In this document: positions 25,529-34,506 of the stretch, one piece after another | Numbering within the stretch: position 1 is the stretch's first letter | How the letters are laid out: the number at the start of each line of letters is the position of its first letter | DNA from: Petrimonas sp. | GTDB lineage: Bacteria; Bacteroidota; Bacteroidia; Bacteroidales; Dysgonomonadaceae | Length of the DNA: 46,920 nt | Direction: 5' to 3' | NCBI GenBank assembly: GCA_012839475.1 | Contig: DUNG01000041.1 | Location: 1 to 46,920, forward strand | Translations under genes and position numbers: made by a program | The notes under the pieces: model-generated | Told to the model about the DNA's origin: nothing | What the model saw: only the letters and a program-made list of their open reading frames with translations | The model's database searches: none

Positions 25529-26226
25529 GCGAATTGTCCTCCTTCGTGGTCACTCAGCTCCCATGGTTTTGTCATATATCGATCGATTGCAAAAAAAGAG
25601 CCGTTCAGGCGGCCTTTCAGTTTTTCTTCAAAACGGTGTTCACCTACGGTGCAAATAATTGGCAGGTTAATGACTTCCGCGACCTTCCCCGCGAATTCAT
25701 CGCCCCGCAAAATGACTTCGGCCGTTGTCTCGTCACCGAGATGTGTGTTGTTGACGATCCCTGTGATGCGCTGTTTGCTCGCGGCTTCCGTAAGTCGCAA
25801 GTAGCGAACGACTCCTTCGATCGTTCTGTTTTCCACGCGTTTTTGGTTGATCACGAACCAGAAATCGAAATCAACTCGATCGAGTTGCGGTTGATAATAA
25901 CCGAGAACCCGCGCGCCGACGGGGTCGCCCCCGAGGTCGATGATGCTTTGTTGTTGCCGGTTTACGAAAATCGACATGATGTCGGGAGGTAGGGCGGGAA
26001 TGTCCGCTTTGCCGAAGTTCGACGTGACAAAAACGGCGATGCCCTCGCGTTCGAGTTCGCGTGTTCTCTCGTAAGACCGGAAATAGGGGTTGACGATGTC
26101 GAGGTCGGCGAGTGCCGTTTTTCGGCCGTCGCGCGCCATAGCGAAAGCGAGATTGACGGCGAACTCCGTTTTTCCCGTTCCGTAATGTCCGGAGATGATC
26201 GTGATTTGCTTTTCGGGCAACTTCAA
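25510..26226 (-). CDS. P-loop ATPase (ParA/MinD/CobQ-like), associated with the VOR operon
   Basis: The start is taken as TTG at 26226 (then AAGTTGCCC), placed after AAAGGAG and overlapping nothing; it gives 238 residues. The Walker A motif is GHYGTGKTEFA and a deviant P-loop ATPase pattern follows, with ALADLDIVNPYFRS as the metal-binding strand and FWFVINQKR later. Such ATPases often insert or regulate metallo-enzymes (CooC-like) or position proteins. Its location between buk and the VOR ferredoxin subunit suggests a role in cofactor loading or in controlling the oxidoreductase. Exact function unknown. Confidence 0.8.
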   Translation of the reverse strand: MKLPEKQITIISGHYGTGKTEFAVNLAFAMARDGRKTALADLDIVNPYFRSYERTRELEREGIAVFVTSNFGKADIPALPPDIMSIFVNRQQQSIIDLGGDPVGARVLGYYQPQLDRVDFDFWFVINQKRVENRTIEGVVRYLRLTEAASKQRITGIVNNTHLGDETTAEVILRGDEFAGKVAEVINLPIICTVGEHRFEEKLKGRLNGSFFAIDRYMTKPWELSDHEGGQFAWQQET

Positions 26227-26230
26227 GCCT

Positions 26231-27301
26231 TCACTCCTTTTCGTAGACGTGAATCGGTTCGCGTCCCGCCAACGCCTCACCGACAGCTTCCGCCAGCGCC
26301 GTCAGTTCATCTTCTCCCGGATACACGTGGACCGGCGCGATAAAGCCGATGCGATCGATGATCCAGTCCACAAAAATCTCACCGTAAGCCAAGCCTCCCG
26401 TGAGCAAGATGGCGTCGACATCGCCCTTGAGAACGGCCGCGGCGGCGCCGATCTCTTTGGCGACTTGGTACGCCATCGCCTCATAGATGAGGCGTGCTCT
26501 TTCGTCTCCTGCTTCCACTCTATGTTCGACTTCACGAGCGTCGCTCGTTCCGAAATAAGAAGCGAGACCGCCTCCCCCAACGAGCGCTTTTTTTAGTTCG
26601 CTCTCCGTGTATTGTCCTGAGTAGCAGAGCTCAATAAGCGAAAAGATTGGGAGTCCGCCGGAGCGTTCCGGGGAGAAAGGGCCGTCGCCCGACAGCGCGT
26701 TGTTGACGTCGATGACTTTTCCCTTTCGGTGCGCGCCGACGGAGATGCCGCCGCCCATGTGTGCGATGATCAGGTTGTAGTCCTGCGGCGACCCGCCTTT
26801 CTCGCGGCAAAAACGCCGTGCGACGGCTTTCTGATTCAACGGATGAAAGATGGAAATGCGTTCAATCGTATGCCAACCGGAAACGCGCGCCAAGGGTTGC
26901 AGTTCATCGACGATGACGGGATCGGCGATGTACGCTTTGAGATTATGCCGTGTTGCGATATTGTGAGCGAGGATGCCGCCCAAATTGCTCGAATGCCATC
27001 CGTATCGGCACGACGCCATATCGTCGATCATGGCATCGTTGACTTCGTAGACGCCTCCGTCGAGCGGGTGCAAAAGTCCGCCGCGTCCGATGATCGCATC
27101 CATTGAATCAAGATTGATGCCTTTTTCTTCCACGATATCGAGAATAAGCTTTTGCCTGACGGGGAGTTGGCTTTCGAGATCTTTCAGGTGCTCCATCTCC
27201 GCTCCGTGACGGATGGTCTCCGTGAAAATTAGTCCTCCGTTCTCATAAATGCCGATCTTTGTCGAGGTCGATCCCGGATTGATGATAAGTAATCGTGCCA
27301 T
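26231..27301 (-). CDS. buk: Butyrate kinase
   Basis: The start is taken at ATGGCACGATTAC (27301) with AGGAG upstream, giving 356 residues, the normal size. The acetate/butyrate kinase fold is shown by LLIINPGSTSTKIGIYE at the N-terminus, RGGLLHPLDGGVYEVND, AHMGGGISVGAHRKGKV and ILLTGGLAYGEIFVDWI. It transfers phosphate from butyryl- or branched acyl-phosphate to ADP, giving ATP and free acid. With ptb upstream and VOR downstream it makes substrate-level ATP from branched-chain acyl-CoA. Its stop is immediately followed by the TTG of the ATPase gene. Confidence 0.95.
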   Translation of the reverse strand: MARLLIINPGSTSTKIGIYENGGLIFTETIRHGAEMEHLKDLESQLPVRQKLILDIVEEKGINLDSMDAIIGRGGLLHPLDGGVYEVNDAMIDDMASCRYGWHSSNLGGILAHNIATRHNLKAYIADPVIVDELQPLARVSGWHTIERISIFHPLNQKAVARRFCREKGGSPQDYNLIIAHMGGGISVGAHRKGKVIDVNNALSGDGPFSPERSGGLPIFSLIELCYSGQYTESELKKALVGGGGLASYFGTSDAREVEHRVEAGDERARLIYEAMAYQVAKEIGAAAAVLKGDVDAILLTGGLAYGEIFVDWIIDRIGFIAPVHVYPGEDELTALAEAVGEALAGREPIHVYEKE

Positions 27302-27327
27302 CCCTGTTTCTCCTGTTCGCTCCGCTG

Positions 27328-28254
27328 TTACCATTTTACCTTGCGCCGTTCTTGCTCGGCGGCGAGATAAAGCGCCAACGAGATCGAGTTAAGTTTCGCT
27401 TCTTTCAAATCGCTTCTCGATGTCAAAATGACGGGCGCACTCGCTCCGAGAACGAGTCCGGCTCCGGGAGCATCGCACACGAAAGCGAGCGCCTTGTACA
27501 GAACATTCCCCGCTTCGATGTTCGGCATGAGCAAGATATCGGCATGCCCTGCGATCGGATCGGCGATGCCTTTGCGGCGTGCGGCATCCGTGAAGAGCGC
27601 ATTGTCGAGCGCGAAAGGACCGCCCACACGGCAACCCGTCAGTTTACCTTCTCGATTCATCCGCACGAGCTCCGCCGCATCGACGGTCGCCTGCATGGCG
27701 GGATTGACTTTCTCGAGGGCGCAGACGCACGCGACCTGCGGTTCATTGATGCCGAGCAAGTGCGCAACTTTGACGGCGTTCTCGATGATATGTTTTTTCT
27801 CCGTGACGTCGGGAGCGATGCACATCCCGGGGTCTGTAACGATCACGGGACGGTTTATCTTTGGAATAAAAAAGAGACCGATATGCGAAAGCAATTCTCC
27901 GTCTCTTATTCCCGTTTCGCGATTCAGAATCGCTTTGAGCACGTAGGCGGTGCCGACGAGCCCCTTCATAATGGCGTCGGCATGTTTTTGGCGTATCAAT
28001 CGAACAGCCAAGTTGCACGCCTCGATATCGTCCGGTTCTTCGATTATTTCGTATTGTTCAGCTTGAACTTCACAACGATCGCCGGCTTCAATGATTTTTT
28101 TGCGATGACCGATGAGTATCGGATCGACGATTCCTATGGTCGCCGCTTCGGCGACCGAGAGCAGTACATCCTCATCGTGGGCGGCTACGACTGCAATGCG
28201 CCGACGCCCCGAAGCAAATAGTTGTTCATTCATGAAATCGAAAGATAATATCAT
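27328..28254 (-). CDS. ptb: Phosphate butyryltransferase
   Basis: The start is taken at ATGATATTATC (28254), after GGAAGGTG, giving 308 residues, close to the usual size. The family is recognised by KGLVGTAYVLKAILNRE, ILLMPNIEAGNVLYKAL and GLVLGASAPVILTSR near the C-terminus. It converts butyryl- or branched-chain acyl-CoA plus phosphate to acyl-phosphate and CoA, the step between VOR and butyrate kinase. It is the first gene of the eight-gene minus-strand operon, and buk starts 26 bp downstream. Confidence 0.94.
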   Translation of the reverse strand: MILSFDFMNEQLFASGRRRIAVVAAHDEDVLLSVAEAATIGIVDPILIGHRKKIIEAGDRCEVQAEQYEIIEEPDDIEACNLAVRLIRQKHADAIMKGLVGTAYVLKAILNRETGIRDGELLSHIGLFFIPKINRPVIVTDPGMCIAPDVTEKKHIIENAVKVAHLLGINEPQVACVCALEKVNPAMQATVDAAELVRMNREGKLTGCRVGGPFALDNALFTDAARRKGIADPIAGHADILLMPNIEAGNVLYKALAFVCDAPGAGLVLGASAPVILTSRSDLKEAKLNSISLALYLAAEQERRKVKW

Positions 28255-28563
28255 AAACACCTTCCGTCGTGATTGCCCTGATGCCTGGGTGCTCTCATGG
28301 CACGTTTTCACCTCGTCGAAAATGACGTCACCGTTCAGGTGATTGCCGGTCACGGCATCCGTCAAACATCTCGACAACATCCCCTATGACTCTTGTATGT
28401 CAATTATTATGCAATCATTCATCGCAAAATGAATAGCAGTCGAGCTGTGAATTTAGTGTACTCTATTATACAACGAGTGGTCAAACTGAATTTGACGCCT
28501 TGAACTTTGTGCGGCGGCGGCTGATATAATTGTTGAAAAAGACAATCCCCAAGGAGTGACGAG
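28255..28563. promoter_or_regulatory. Divergent promoter region between ptb and the DUF364 gene
   Basis: This 309-bp gap holds a plus-strand extended -10, TGATATAAT (28522-28530), with TTGAAC at 28500-28505 as a distant -35 candidate, for the DUF364 gene. On the minus strand TATAAT (28470-28465) is a candidate -10 for the ptb operon, with no good -35. No palindromic operator of a known kind is recognised; branched-chain amino-acid control is possible but not shown. Confidence 0.5.
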
Positions 28564-29355
28564 ATGATCAATGACCCGTGGAGACTTTACGATACCCTGA
28601 TTGAAGGTGTCGATCCGTCGTGGAAGGTAGATTACTATTCACAAGGCGTGACATGGTGCGAAGTCTTTTCCGGTGACAATTCCGGTGTCGCCATGTGCAT
28701 ACACGAGCGCGGACCCGGTCCAGAGTTCCCCGATCCTGTTGAAGGCATGTCGTTGCGAGATATGGCGGCGATGGTCAAATCTTGGAATTACCTTGAGGCG
28801 TCGCTCGGGACGGCGGCATTGAATTGCTACTACAATACAGTCGAGAAAGTGAACGCTCTCGGCGGGTTTCGCGATCTGGAGATCAGCACGGGCGCCATCG
28901 ATATAGAAAAGCGTAAACAGCTAAACGCCTTTATCGCTTTTCAAGATGAAATCGCCGGCAAGAAAGTCGCCGTCGTCGGTCATTTTCCGCATATCGAGCG
29001 TAAGATCGGCGGTATCTCCGATCTGATTATCATTGAACGACGACCCAAGAAAGGCGATTACCCTGATCCATCCTCCGAATATATTCTCCGCGAACAAGAT
29101 TACGCTTTTATAACGGGCTCTACCTTGACAAACAAGACGCTTCCGCGATTGCTAGAAGTCGCGGGAGATCGATGCAAAGTGAGCCTCGTCGGTCCTTCCG
29201 CCTGTATGGCGCCAGTCCTTTTCGAGATGGGGCTTCATAATATTTCGGGCTATTGCGCCACCGATCAAAAGCTGCTCGATCAGGCTATCCGCCGCGGCGA
29301 CGTGATGGCGATTTATGATGCGGGGTATATGGTTAGCATCGATCGCCCGTTTTAG
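28564..29355 (+). CDS. DUF4213/DUF364 protein (putative metal-chelate related)
   Basis: The 263-residue protein has the DUF4213 N-terminal domain (WCEVFSGDNSGVAMCIHERG) and a DUF364 Rossmann-like domain: KVAVVGHFPHIERK, YAFITGSTLTNKTLPRLLE and VSLVGPSACMAPVLFE. Family members occur beside metal transport or nitrogenase-like genes and have been suggested to handle heavy-metal chelates. Nothing around it here supports a metal role. AAGGAG precedes the ATG. A strong bidirectional terminator follows (29391-29430), so it is monocistronic. Confidence 0.85.
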   Translation: MINDPWRLYDTLIEGVDPSWKVDYYSQGVTWCEVFSGDNSGVAMCIHERGPGPEFPDPVEGMSLRDMAAMVKSWNYLEASLGTAALNCYYNTVEKVNALGGFRDLEISTGAIDIEKRKQLNAFIAFQDEIAGKKVAVVGHFPHIERKIGGISDLIIIERRPKKGDYPDPSSEYILREQDYAFITGSTLTNKTLPRLLEVAGDRCKVSLVGPSACMAPVLFEMGLHNISGYCATDQKLLDQAIRRGDVMAIYDAGYMVSIDRPF

Positions 29356-29390
29356 CTGGGTCTTCGCGATTCGTATTTTAGGGTTCAATC

Positions 29391-29430
29391 AAAAACCTCA
29401 CGTCGGGAAAGCTCCGGACGTGAGGTTTTT
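29391..29430. terminator. Bidirectional intrinsic terminator
   Basis: AAAAACCTCACGTC (29391-29404) and GACGTGAGGTTTTT (29417-29430) form a perfect 14-bp stem around a 12-nt loop, with T-runs at both ends. It ends the DUF364 gene on the plus strand and the amidohydrolase gene on the minus strand. Confidence 0.93.
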
Positions 29431-29509
29431 CAATGTTTTGGTGTAAACGATCGATCGCTTGTTGAATTTCATTTCCAGGACGACCGCTCCGATATTATTC
29501 GGCAATCAA

Positions 29510-30745
29510 CTAGAATAGGTATTCCGTTTTGCGAATGTTTTTGACGACGACTTTTCCCTCGCGAATGACGTACGGTCTGTTCGGAGCGAGCGCGATCGCC
29601 TCACGAATCTTCTTCGCTTCGATCAGAACTAGGTTGGCGTTGCAACCTTCTTCGAGTCCGTAGGCGGGAAGGTTCATGACCTTGTTGGCGTCCGTCGTGA
29701 TCATGTCGAAGACTTTCTCCAGCTCGTGCGGCAGACTCATCTGGGCGGCGTGGACGGTGACATTGGCGACTTGGAGCATGTCGGCACATCCGAGCGGGTA
29801 GAACGTATCGTTGACGCAGTCTTGTCCGAAACTTACGTTGACACCGGCTTCAAGCAGTTCCTTGACGCGCGTGATGCCTCGGCGGATCGGCTGTTTGTCG
29901 AGGCGACCCTGAAGCATCAAGTTGGTGACGGGGTTTGTAATCATGTGGATGCCGGCGCGCGCGACCTTGTCGATGACATAGGCTGCATAGTGGTCATCGT
30001 ATGCCGCGAGAGCGCACGTGTGTCCCGCCGTCACGCGACCGTGCCAACCGCGTTTGATCGTCTCGTCCGCGACCATTTCAAGTGTCCGGTAAAAGGGATC
30101 ATCCGTCTCATCGACGTGCATGTCGATGTCGGCGTTGTACTTCTCGGCGAGATCGAAACAGAATTTGACATGTGCGCGACTGTCATCCGGGTTATTCTCG
30201 TTCGCTGGCATCCCGCCGACGATGTCGCATCCCATCTTCATCGCTTCTTCCATCAACACGTCACAGCCTGGATCCTTCAAGATACCCTCTTGTGGGAATG
30301 CGACAAGCTGCAACGTCATCCTGTCACGATAGCGTTCGCGGAGCGCCAACACGCCATTGAGCGGTTTAAGTCCGCCGATCGTATCGATGTCGACGTGCGT
30401 GCGCATCGCCAGCGTCCCGTTCATCAGCGCTAGATCGAGTACTGCCCCGGCGCGCTCGATGACATCTTCGTCCGTGTACGTTTTCTTTCGATCCCAGATG
30501 ATCTCGATCGCTTCCGTCAACGTGCCGCTCACGTTCTTGCGTACGGTGTCGAGGATGTTGACCTTATCAAGGTGAATATGGGGATCGATGAATGCGGGGA
30601 CAAGGAGATTTCCCTTAGCGTCGATCGTCGTGTCGGCTTTCCTGTCGAGTCCCTGTCCGATAGCGGCGATTGACTTGCCTTCACAGTAGACATCCCATAA
30701 ACCTTCGCGTCCCCTCAGGGTGCAGTTTTGAATGAGTAGTGACAT
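29510..30745 (-). CDS. Amidohydrolase, cytosine-deaminase (CodA)-like
   Basis: The start is taken at ATGTCACTACTC (30745) after AAAGGAG; the longer frame lacks a ribosome site. The 411-residue protein is an amidohydrolase of the CodA subgroup: FIDPHIHLDKV at the N-terminal metal site, MRTHVDIDTIGG, DIDMHVDETDDPFYRTL, RVTAGHTCAL and FGQDCVNDTFYPLG. These residues bind one metal ion, and the last aspartate is catalytic. Substrates of this group include cytosine, creatinine or isoguanine-like rings, so the exact one is uncertain. Adenine deaminase at the far end of the window suggests an interest in nucleobase salvage. Confidence 0.85.
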   Translation of the reverse strand: MSLLIQNCTLRGREGLWDVYCEGKSIAAIGQGLDRKADTTIDAKGNLLVPAFIDPHIHLDKVNILDTVRKNVSGTLTEAIEIIWDRKKTYTDEDVIERAGAVLDLALMNGTLAMRTHVDIDTIGGLKPLNGVLALRERYRDRMTLQLVAFPQEGILKDPGCDVLMEEAMKMGCDIVGGMPANENNPDDSRAHVKFCFDLAEKYNADIDMHVDETDDPFYRTLEMVADETIKRGWHGRVTAGHTCALAAYDDHYAAYVIDKVARAGIHMITNPVTNLMLQGRLDKQPIRRGITRVKELLEAGVNVSFGQDCVNDTFYPLGCADMLQVANVTVHAAQMSLPHELEKVFDMITTDANKVMNLPAYGLEEGCNANLVLIEAKKIREAIALAPNRPYVIREGKVVVKNIRKTEYLF

Positions 30746-30851
30746 AACGACTCCTTTCTTTTTCCTGAATCGGTGAAGAGTTTCACTTCCTTTATTGTAG
30801 TACAGAGTGACCTTTGTATGGAAAAAGAAAGAGTTTTGTGATACTATTCTA

Positions 30852-30886
30852 TTGAAAAAAAGTGCCACTAATGGCAAGAATTTTCA
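30852..30886. repeat. Hairpin repeat upstream of the AAA ATPase
   Basis: TTGAAAA...TTTTCA arms enclose a TGCCA/TGGCA stem. The element closely resembles the one at 32150-32185 on the other side of the ATPase gene (shared AAGTGCC core and GAATTTTCA end). It overlaps the leader of the ATPase. Confidence 0.65.
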
Positions 30887-30897
30887 TCGGAGTAGTT

Positions 30898-32139
30898 ATG
30901 AAAATTAATAGACCTCTTTACCTCAACAAACTAATCAACAAACAAGCAAACGGATTAGTCAAAGTTATTACCGGTATACGCAGATCCGGGAAATCATTTT
31001 TGCTGGATCCTCTATTTAAAAATTATTTGCTTTCCCAAGGAGTTCCTGAGGATCATATTATAAAAATAGAGTTTGACCGAGTGGAGAACTTGAAGTATCA
31101 CCATGATGTAGAGAAGTTGAACGCGTATATTCGATCTCTCATACAAGATGATTCACTGTATTATCTTCTGCTAGATGAAATACAGTTAGTTGATCAGTTT
31201 GAATATCTACTTACCGGGCTCTTATACGAAAAGAACGTTGACATCTATGTTACCGGCAGTAATTCCAAATTTCTTTCATCCGATATCATTACCGAATTTC
31301 GCGGTCGTGACGATCAGGTGCGCGTTTATCCTCTTTCTTTTTCCGAATTTATGTCCGTTTTTCCGGGGGATAAATTAGACGGGTGGGGTGAGTATGTGAC
31401 ATATGGGGGCATGCCACAGCTTTTCTCCATGAAAACAGACAGGGAAAAAGCTGATTATTTACGGGATTTATTTGATCATACCTATTTTAAGGACATCGTC
31501 GATCGATACAAAATAAAGCGCACGGACGTACTTGAATCTCTGGTGAACATTCTGGCCTCTTCTGTAGGTTCACTCACCAATCCTCGTAAGATTTATAGAA
31601 CTTTTCAGAGTCACGGTGAAAAGGAGTTGTCAATCAATACGATTTACTCTTATCTGTCTTTCTTGGAGGAGGCATTCGTTGTTGAGAAATCGGAACGCTA
31701 CGATGTGAAAGGCAGGAAGTATGTTCAAACACCTAACAAGTACTATTTCACCGATGTCGGTTTGCGAAATGCCTGTCTTAATTTTCGCCAGCAAGAGGAA
31801 TCACACCTCATGGAAAACATTATCTACAATGAGCTCGTTGTGCGCGGATACAATGTAGATGTCGGTTTAGTTGAAATCCGTGAGGATGATAAACGCAAAC
31901 AGACGGAAGTAGATTTCGTGTGCAATCAAGGTAATAAGCGATATTATATTCAGTCAGCTCTACATCTTGACACGAGAGATAAAACGATCCAAGAGAGCCG
32001 GTCTTTAGATCACATCAATGACAATTTCAAGAAGATCATCATCGTCAAGGACGTCCTGAAGCCTTGGCGAACGGAAACAGGTATTTTAGTTCTTGGTGTC
32101 TTTGATTTTCTTCTCAGTCAGAGTAGTCTTGATTTTTGA
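30898..32139 (+). CDS. AAA ATPase with DUF4143 domain
   Basis: The start is taken at ATGAAAATTAAT (30898) after CGGAG, giving 413 residues. Walker A is GIRRSGKS (residues 26-33) and Walker B is YYLLLDEIQLVDQF. Sensor-like VYVTGSNSKFLSS-type residues follow (here IYVTGSNSKFLSSDI), then RGRDDQVRVYPLSFSEF. The C-terminal DUF4143 part has TEVDFVCNQGNKRYYIQ, reminiscent of a PD-(D/E)xK nuclease strand. The family is common in gut Clostridia and Bacteroidetes and is often variable in copy number; its biological role is unknown. The gene is AT-rich, stands alone and is flanked by related hairpin repeats, which suggests recent movement. Confidence 0.9.
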   Translation: MKINRPLYLNKLINKQANGLVKVITGIRRSGKSFLLDPLFKNYLLSQGVPEDHIIKIEFDRVENLKYHHDVEKLNAYIRSLIQDDSLYYLLLDEIQLVDQFEYLLTGLLYEKNVDIYVTGSNSKFLSSDIITEFRGRDDQVRVYPLSFSEFMSVFPGDKLDGWGEYVTYGGMPQLFSMKTDREKADYLRDLFDHTYFKDIVDRYKIKRTDVLESLVNILASSVGSLTNPRKIYRTFQSHGEKELSINTIYSYLSFLEEAFVVEKSERYDVKGRKYVQTPNKYYFTDVGLRNACLNFRQQEESHLMENIIYNELVVRGYNVDVGLVEIREDDKRKQTEVDFVCNQGNKRYYIQSALHLDTRDKTIQESRSLDHINDNFKKIIIVKDVLKPWRTETGILVLGVFDFLLSQSSLDF

Positions 32140-32149
32140 ATAAGTTTTG

Positions 32150-32280
32150 TTGAAAATAAGTGCCGGAACCGGCGGAATTTTTCAATAGCAGCACGATCAA
32201 GGTTAGCGTCGAGATCCTATTGCTAAGTCCGAGTACATTTTTTCAATTTATTTCGATAAAGAGGACTTTTCGCACTCGAT
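32150..32280. repeat. Hairpin repeat and diverged copy of the TTTTTCAATT repeat family
   Basis: At 32150-32185 TTGAAAA and TTTTCAA arms surround GCCGG/CCGGC. From about 32170 to 32280 the sequence aligns with the tandem units near 46480-46680: GGAATTTTTCAAT, then GAGTACATTTTTTCAATTTA (compare GAGTGCAGTTTTTCAATTTA), then TTTCGA...GGAC and a closing CGCACTC. No open reading frame of interest occurs in 32140-32390. Confidence 0.6.
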
Positions 32281-32311
32281 TTCCCATAGAGGAAAGAGGC
32301 TATCTCCAATC

Positions 32312-32332
32312 CCGCTACTTTTTAGCGGTTTT
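32312..32332 (+). terminator. Intrinsic terminator downstream of the AAA ATPase
   Basis: CCGCTA (32312-32317), loop CTTTT, TAGCGG (32323-32328) and TTTT (32329-32332). It also could act weakly on pckG from the other side. Confidence 0.7.
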
Positions 32333-32390
32333 GAGACAACCCCTTTGGCTTATAAAAACGCGGGAGCTTCTGTTAATCCGAATATAAGGT

Positions 32391-34178
32391 CTAAAGTCTC
32401 TTCTCCACGGCGTCGAGTTGTTCGAACAGCTCCTTCGGCATTTTCGGTCCGTAACCCTCGAAGTGACTGCGGATCGCCTCAAGCTCCCGTTGCCATTCGT
32501 CGCGGTTCACTGTGGTGAGCGCTTCGAGGTCTTTCTCTGGGATATCTAAGCCGTCGAGATAGAGATCCTCTACAAGTGGCATGTATCCGATCGCCGTTTC
32601 ATTTGCGCCGACCGTGCCGTCGCAGCGTTCGACGACCCATTTCAGGACGCGGCTGTTCTCGCCGAATCCCGGCCACAGGAAGTGTCCGTCTTCGCCTCTC
32701 CGGAACCAGTTGACGGCAAAGATTTTCGGAAGCTTATCCGGGTCGCCTTTTCGACCGATCTCCAGCCAGTGGCTGAGATAGTCGCCGACGTGGTAGCCGA
32801 TGAAGGGCAGCATAGCGAATGGGTCGCGGCGTACCTGTCCGATTTTGTCGGAGATGACGGCAGCCGTGATCTCGGAACCCATGACGGCTCCGAGGAAAAC
32901 GCCGTGTTCCCAGTTAAGGCTCTGATAGACGAGCGGAATCGTCGACGGGCGCCGTCCCCCGACGAGAATCGCGTCGATTGGCACACCGGTAGGATCATCC
33001 CAGTTCGGCGCGATGGAAGGGCAATTCGTTGCCGGCGCGGTAAAGCGCGCGTTGGGGTGTGCAGCTTTCGCATCCGATGTGGGGCTCCAGTCGTTTCCGT
33101 GCCAGTCGATGAGATGTTCCGGCGCCGGATCGTCAATGCCTTCCCACCACACGTCGCCGTCGTCTTTTAGCGCGACATTCGTAAAGATCGTGTTGCGCTT
33201 AATTGAATCCATCGCGTTCGGATTTGATTGATAAGAAGTGCCCGGAGCCACGCCGAAGAAACCGGCTTCCGGGTTGATTGCGTACAGTCGACCGTCTTCA
33301 CCGAAACGCATCCATGCAATATCGTCGCCGACCGTTTCAACAGTCCAGCCGGGTACGGTCGGCTGCAACATGGCTAAGTTCGTCTTGCCGCAGGCGGAAG
33401 GGAAGGCGCCGCAGATATAGTAAACTTTTCCCTCCGGAGAAGTCAGCTTGAGGATCAGCATGTGTTCGGCGAGCCAGCCTTCATCTCGGGCGAGCACGGA
33501 CGCGATGCGGAGCGCGAAGCACTTCTTGCCGAGCAACGCGTTGCCCCCATAGCCTGAGCCGTATGACCATATCTCGCGTGTCTCGGGGAAATGGCTGATG
33601 TATTTCTTTTCCATGGGGGCGCATGGCCATGCGACATCTTCTTCACCCGGTTCGAGAGGGGCGCCGACAGAGTGGAGGCACGGAACGAATTCGCCGTCTT
33701 CGCCGAGCAGATCGAGTACCTCTTCGCCCATGCGCGTCATGATACGCATGTTCGCGACAACGTAGGAGCTGTCCGTCAGTTCGACGCCGATTTTCGCCGC
33801 CGGCGATCCGAGCGGTCCCATACTGAACGGGATCACATACATGGTGCGTCCTTTCATGGCGCCGCGGTAGAGTTCACGCATGGTTTCTTTCAGTTCTGCC
33901 GGATCGATCCAATTATTCGTCGGTCCCGCGTCATCTTCGCTTTCAGACGCGATAAAGGTGCGACCTTCAACGCGAGCGACGTCAGACGGGTCACTGCGGA
34001 ACAAGTAACATCCCGGGCGCTTCTCGCGATTTAACCGAACGGCGGCGCCCTTCGCGACATTCTCCTCCAAGAGCCGCTCATTCTCTTCTTCAGAACCGTC
34101 ACACCAATAGATCGTGTCAGGCTCAAGTAATGCCGCCATTTCCTCGACCCATTCCAACAACTTCTTGTGCTTTACCAT
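32391..34178 (-). CDS. pckG: Phosphoenolpyruvate carboxykinase (GTP)
   Basis: The 595-residue protein has the length of GTP-type PEP carboxykinases. The kinase P-loop with the reactive cysteine is [15 protein letters not shown], and [31 protein letters not shown] and [22 protein letters not shown]-type motifs (here [17 protein letters not shown]) follow. It interconverts oxaloacetate plus GTP with PEP plus CO2 in the cytosol. In fermentative anaerobes it can work in either direction. The start is supported by GAGAGGGGTAAGCA. It stands alone on the minus strand between the ATPase and the aminotransferase; the GTP form is less usual in Clostridia than the ATP form. Confidence 0.97.
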   Translation of the reverse strand: MVKHKKLLEWVEEMAALLEPDTIYWCDGSEEENERLLEENVAKGAAVRLNREKRPGCYLFRSDPSDVARVEGRTFIASESEDDAGPTNNWIDPAELKETMRELYRGAMKGRTMYVIPFSMGPLGSPAAKIGVELTDSSYVVANMRIMTRMGEEVLDLLGEDGEFVPCLHSVGAPLEPGEEDVAWPCAPMEKKYISHFPETREIWSYGSGYGGNALLGKKCFALRIASVLARDEGWLAEHMLILKLTSPEGKVYYICGAFPSACGKTNLAMLQPTVPGWTVETVGDDIAWMRFGEDGRLYAINPEAGFFGVAPGTSYQSNPNAMDSIKRNTIFTNVALKDDGDVWWEGIDDPAPEHLIDWHGNDWSPTSDAKAAHPNARFTAPATNCPSIAPNWDDPTGVPIDAILVGGRRPSTIPLVYQSLNWEHGVFLGAVMGSEITAAVISDKIGQVRRDPFAMLPFIGYHVGDYLSHWLEIGRKGDPDKLPKIFAVNWFRRGEDGHFLWPGFGENSRVLKWVVERCDGTVGANETAIGYMPLVEDLYLDGLDIPEKDLEALTTVNRDEWQRELEAIRSHFEGYGPKMPKELFEQLDAVEKRL

Positions 34179-34389
34179 TGCTTACCCCTCTCGTGATTTT
34201 CTAAAAAATCTCTTCGATAAGATGTTTTGCCGAGCATATGATCGCGATCAGGCGCTTGCGGTCGGTCCTGCAAGCGTATCGCAAACTCAATCCTTTCATA
34301 TGCGTCGACCACGTCTCAGTGTAACATGACGCGCGCCGGTATGTGAGGCTAACGTGATGGATTTGCTTTCGCAGTTGTTTGCTCTCTCA

Positions 34390-34398
34390 TGATATGAT
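34390..34398 (+). promoter_or_regulatory. Extended -10 promoter of the aminotransferase-GH3 unit
   Basis: TGATATGAT fits TGnTATAAT with one mismatch, about 110 bp before the aspB-like start. The rest of 34179-34506 shows no gene; it holds an upstream region for divergent pckG and this unit. Confidence 0.5.
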
Positions 34399-34506
34399 GA
34401 CTTGGAGGTTAATGAGGCGAATCGAGGCATTATTAGAATTCGTTTTACCGGTTGTTTAGCTGCAAAAAACATGAAGCGCGGCACGCGTGAAATGAAAGGA
34501 AACGAC

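Noticed and set aside
34402-34506. Extended N-terminus for the aminotransferase
   Set aside because: No ribosome site at the upstream start, while AAAGGA stands at the right distance from 34507; the family also begins there.
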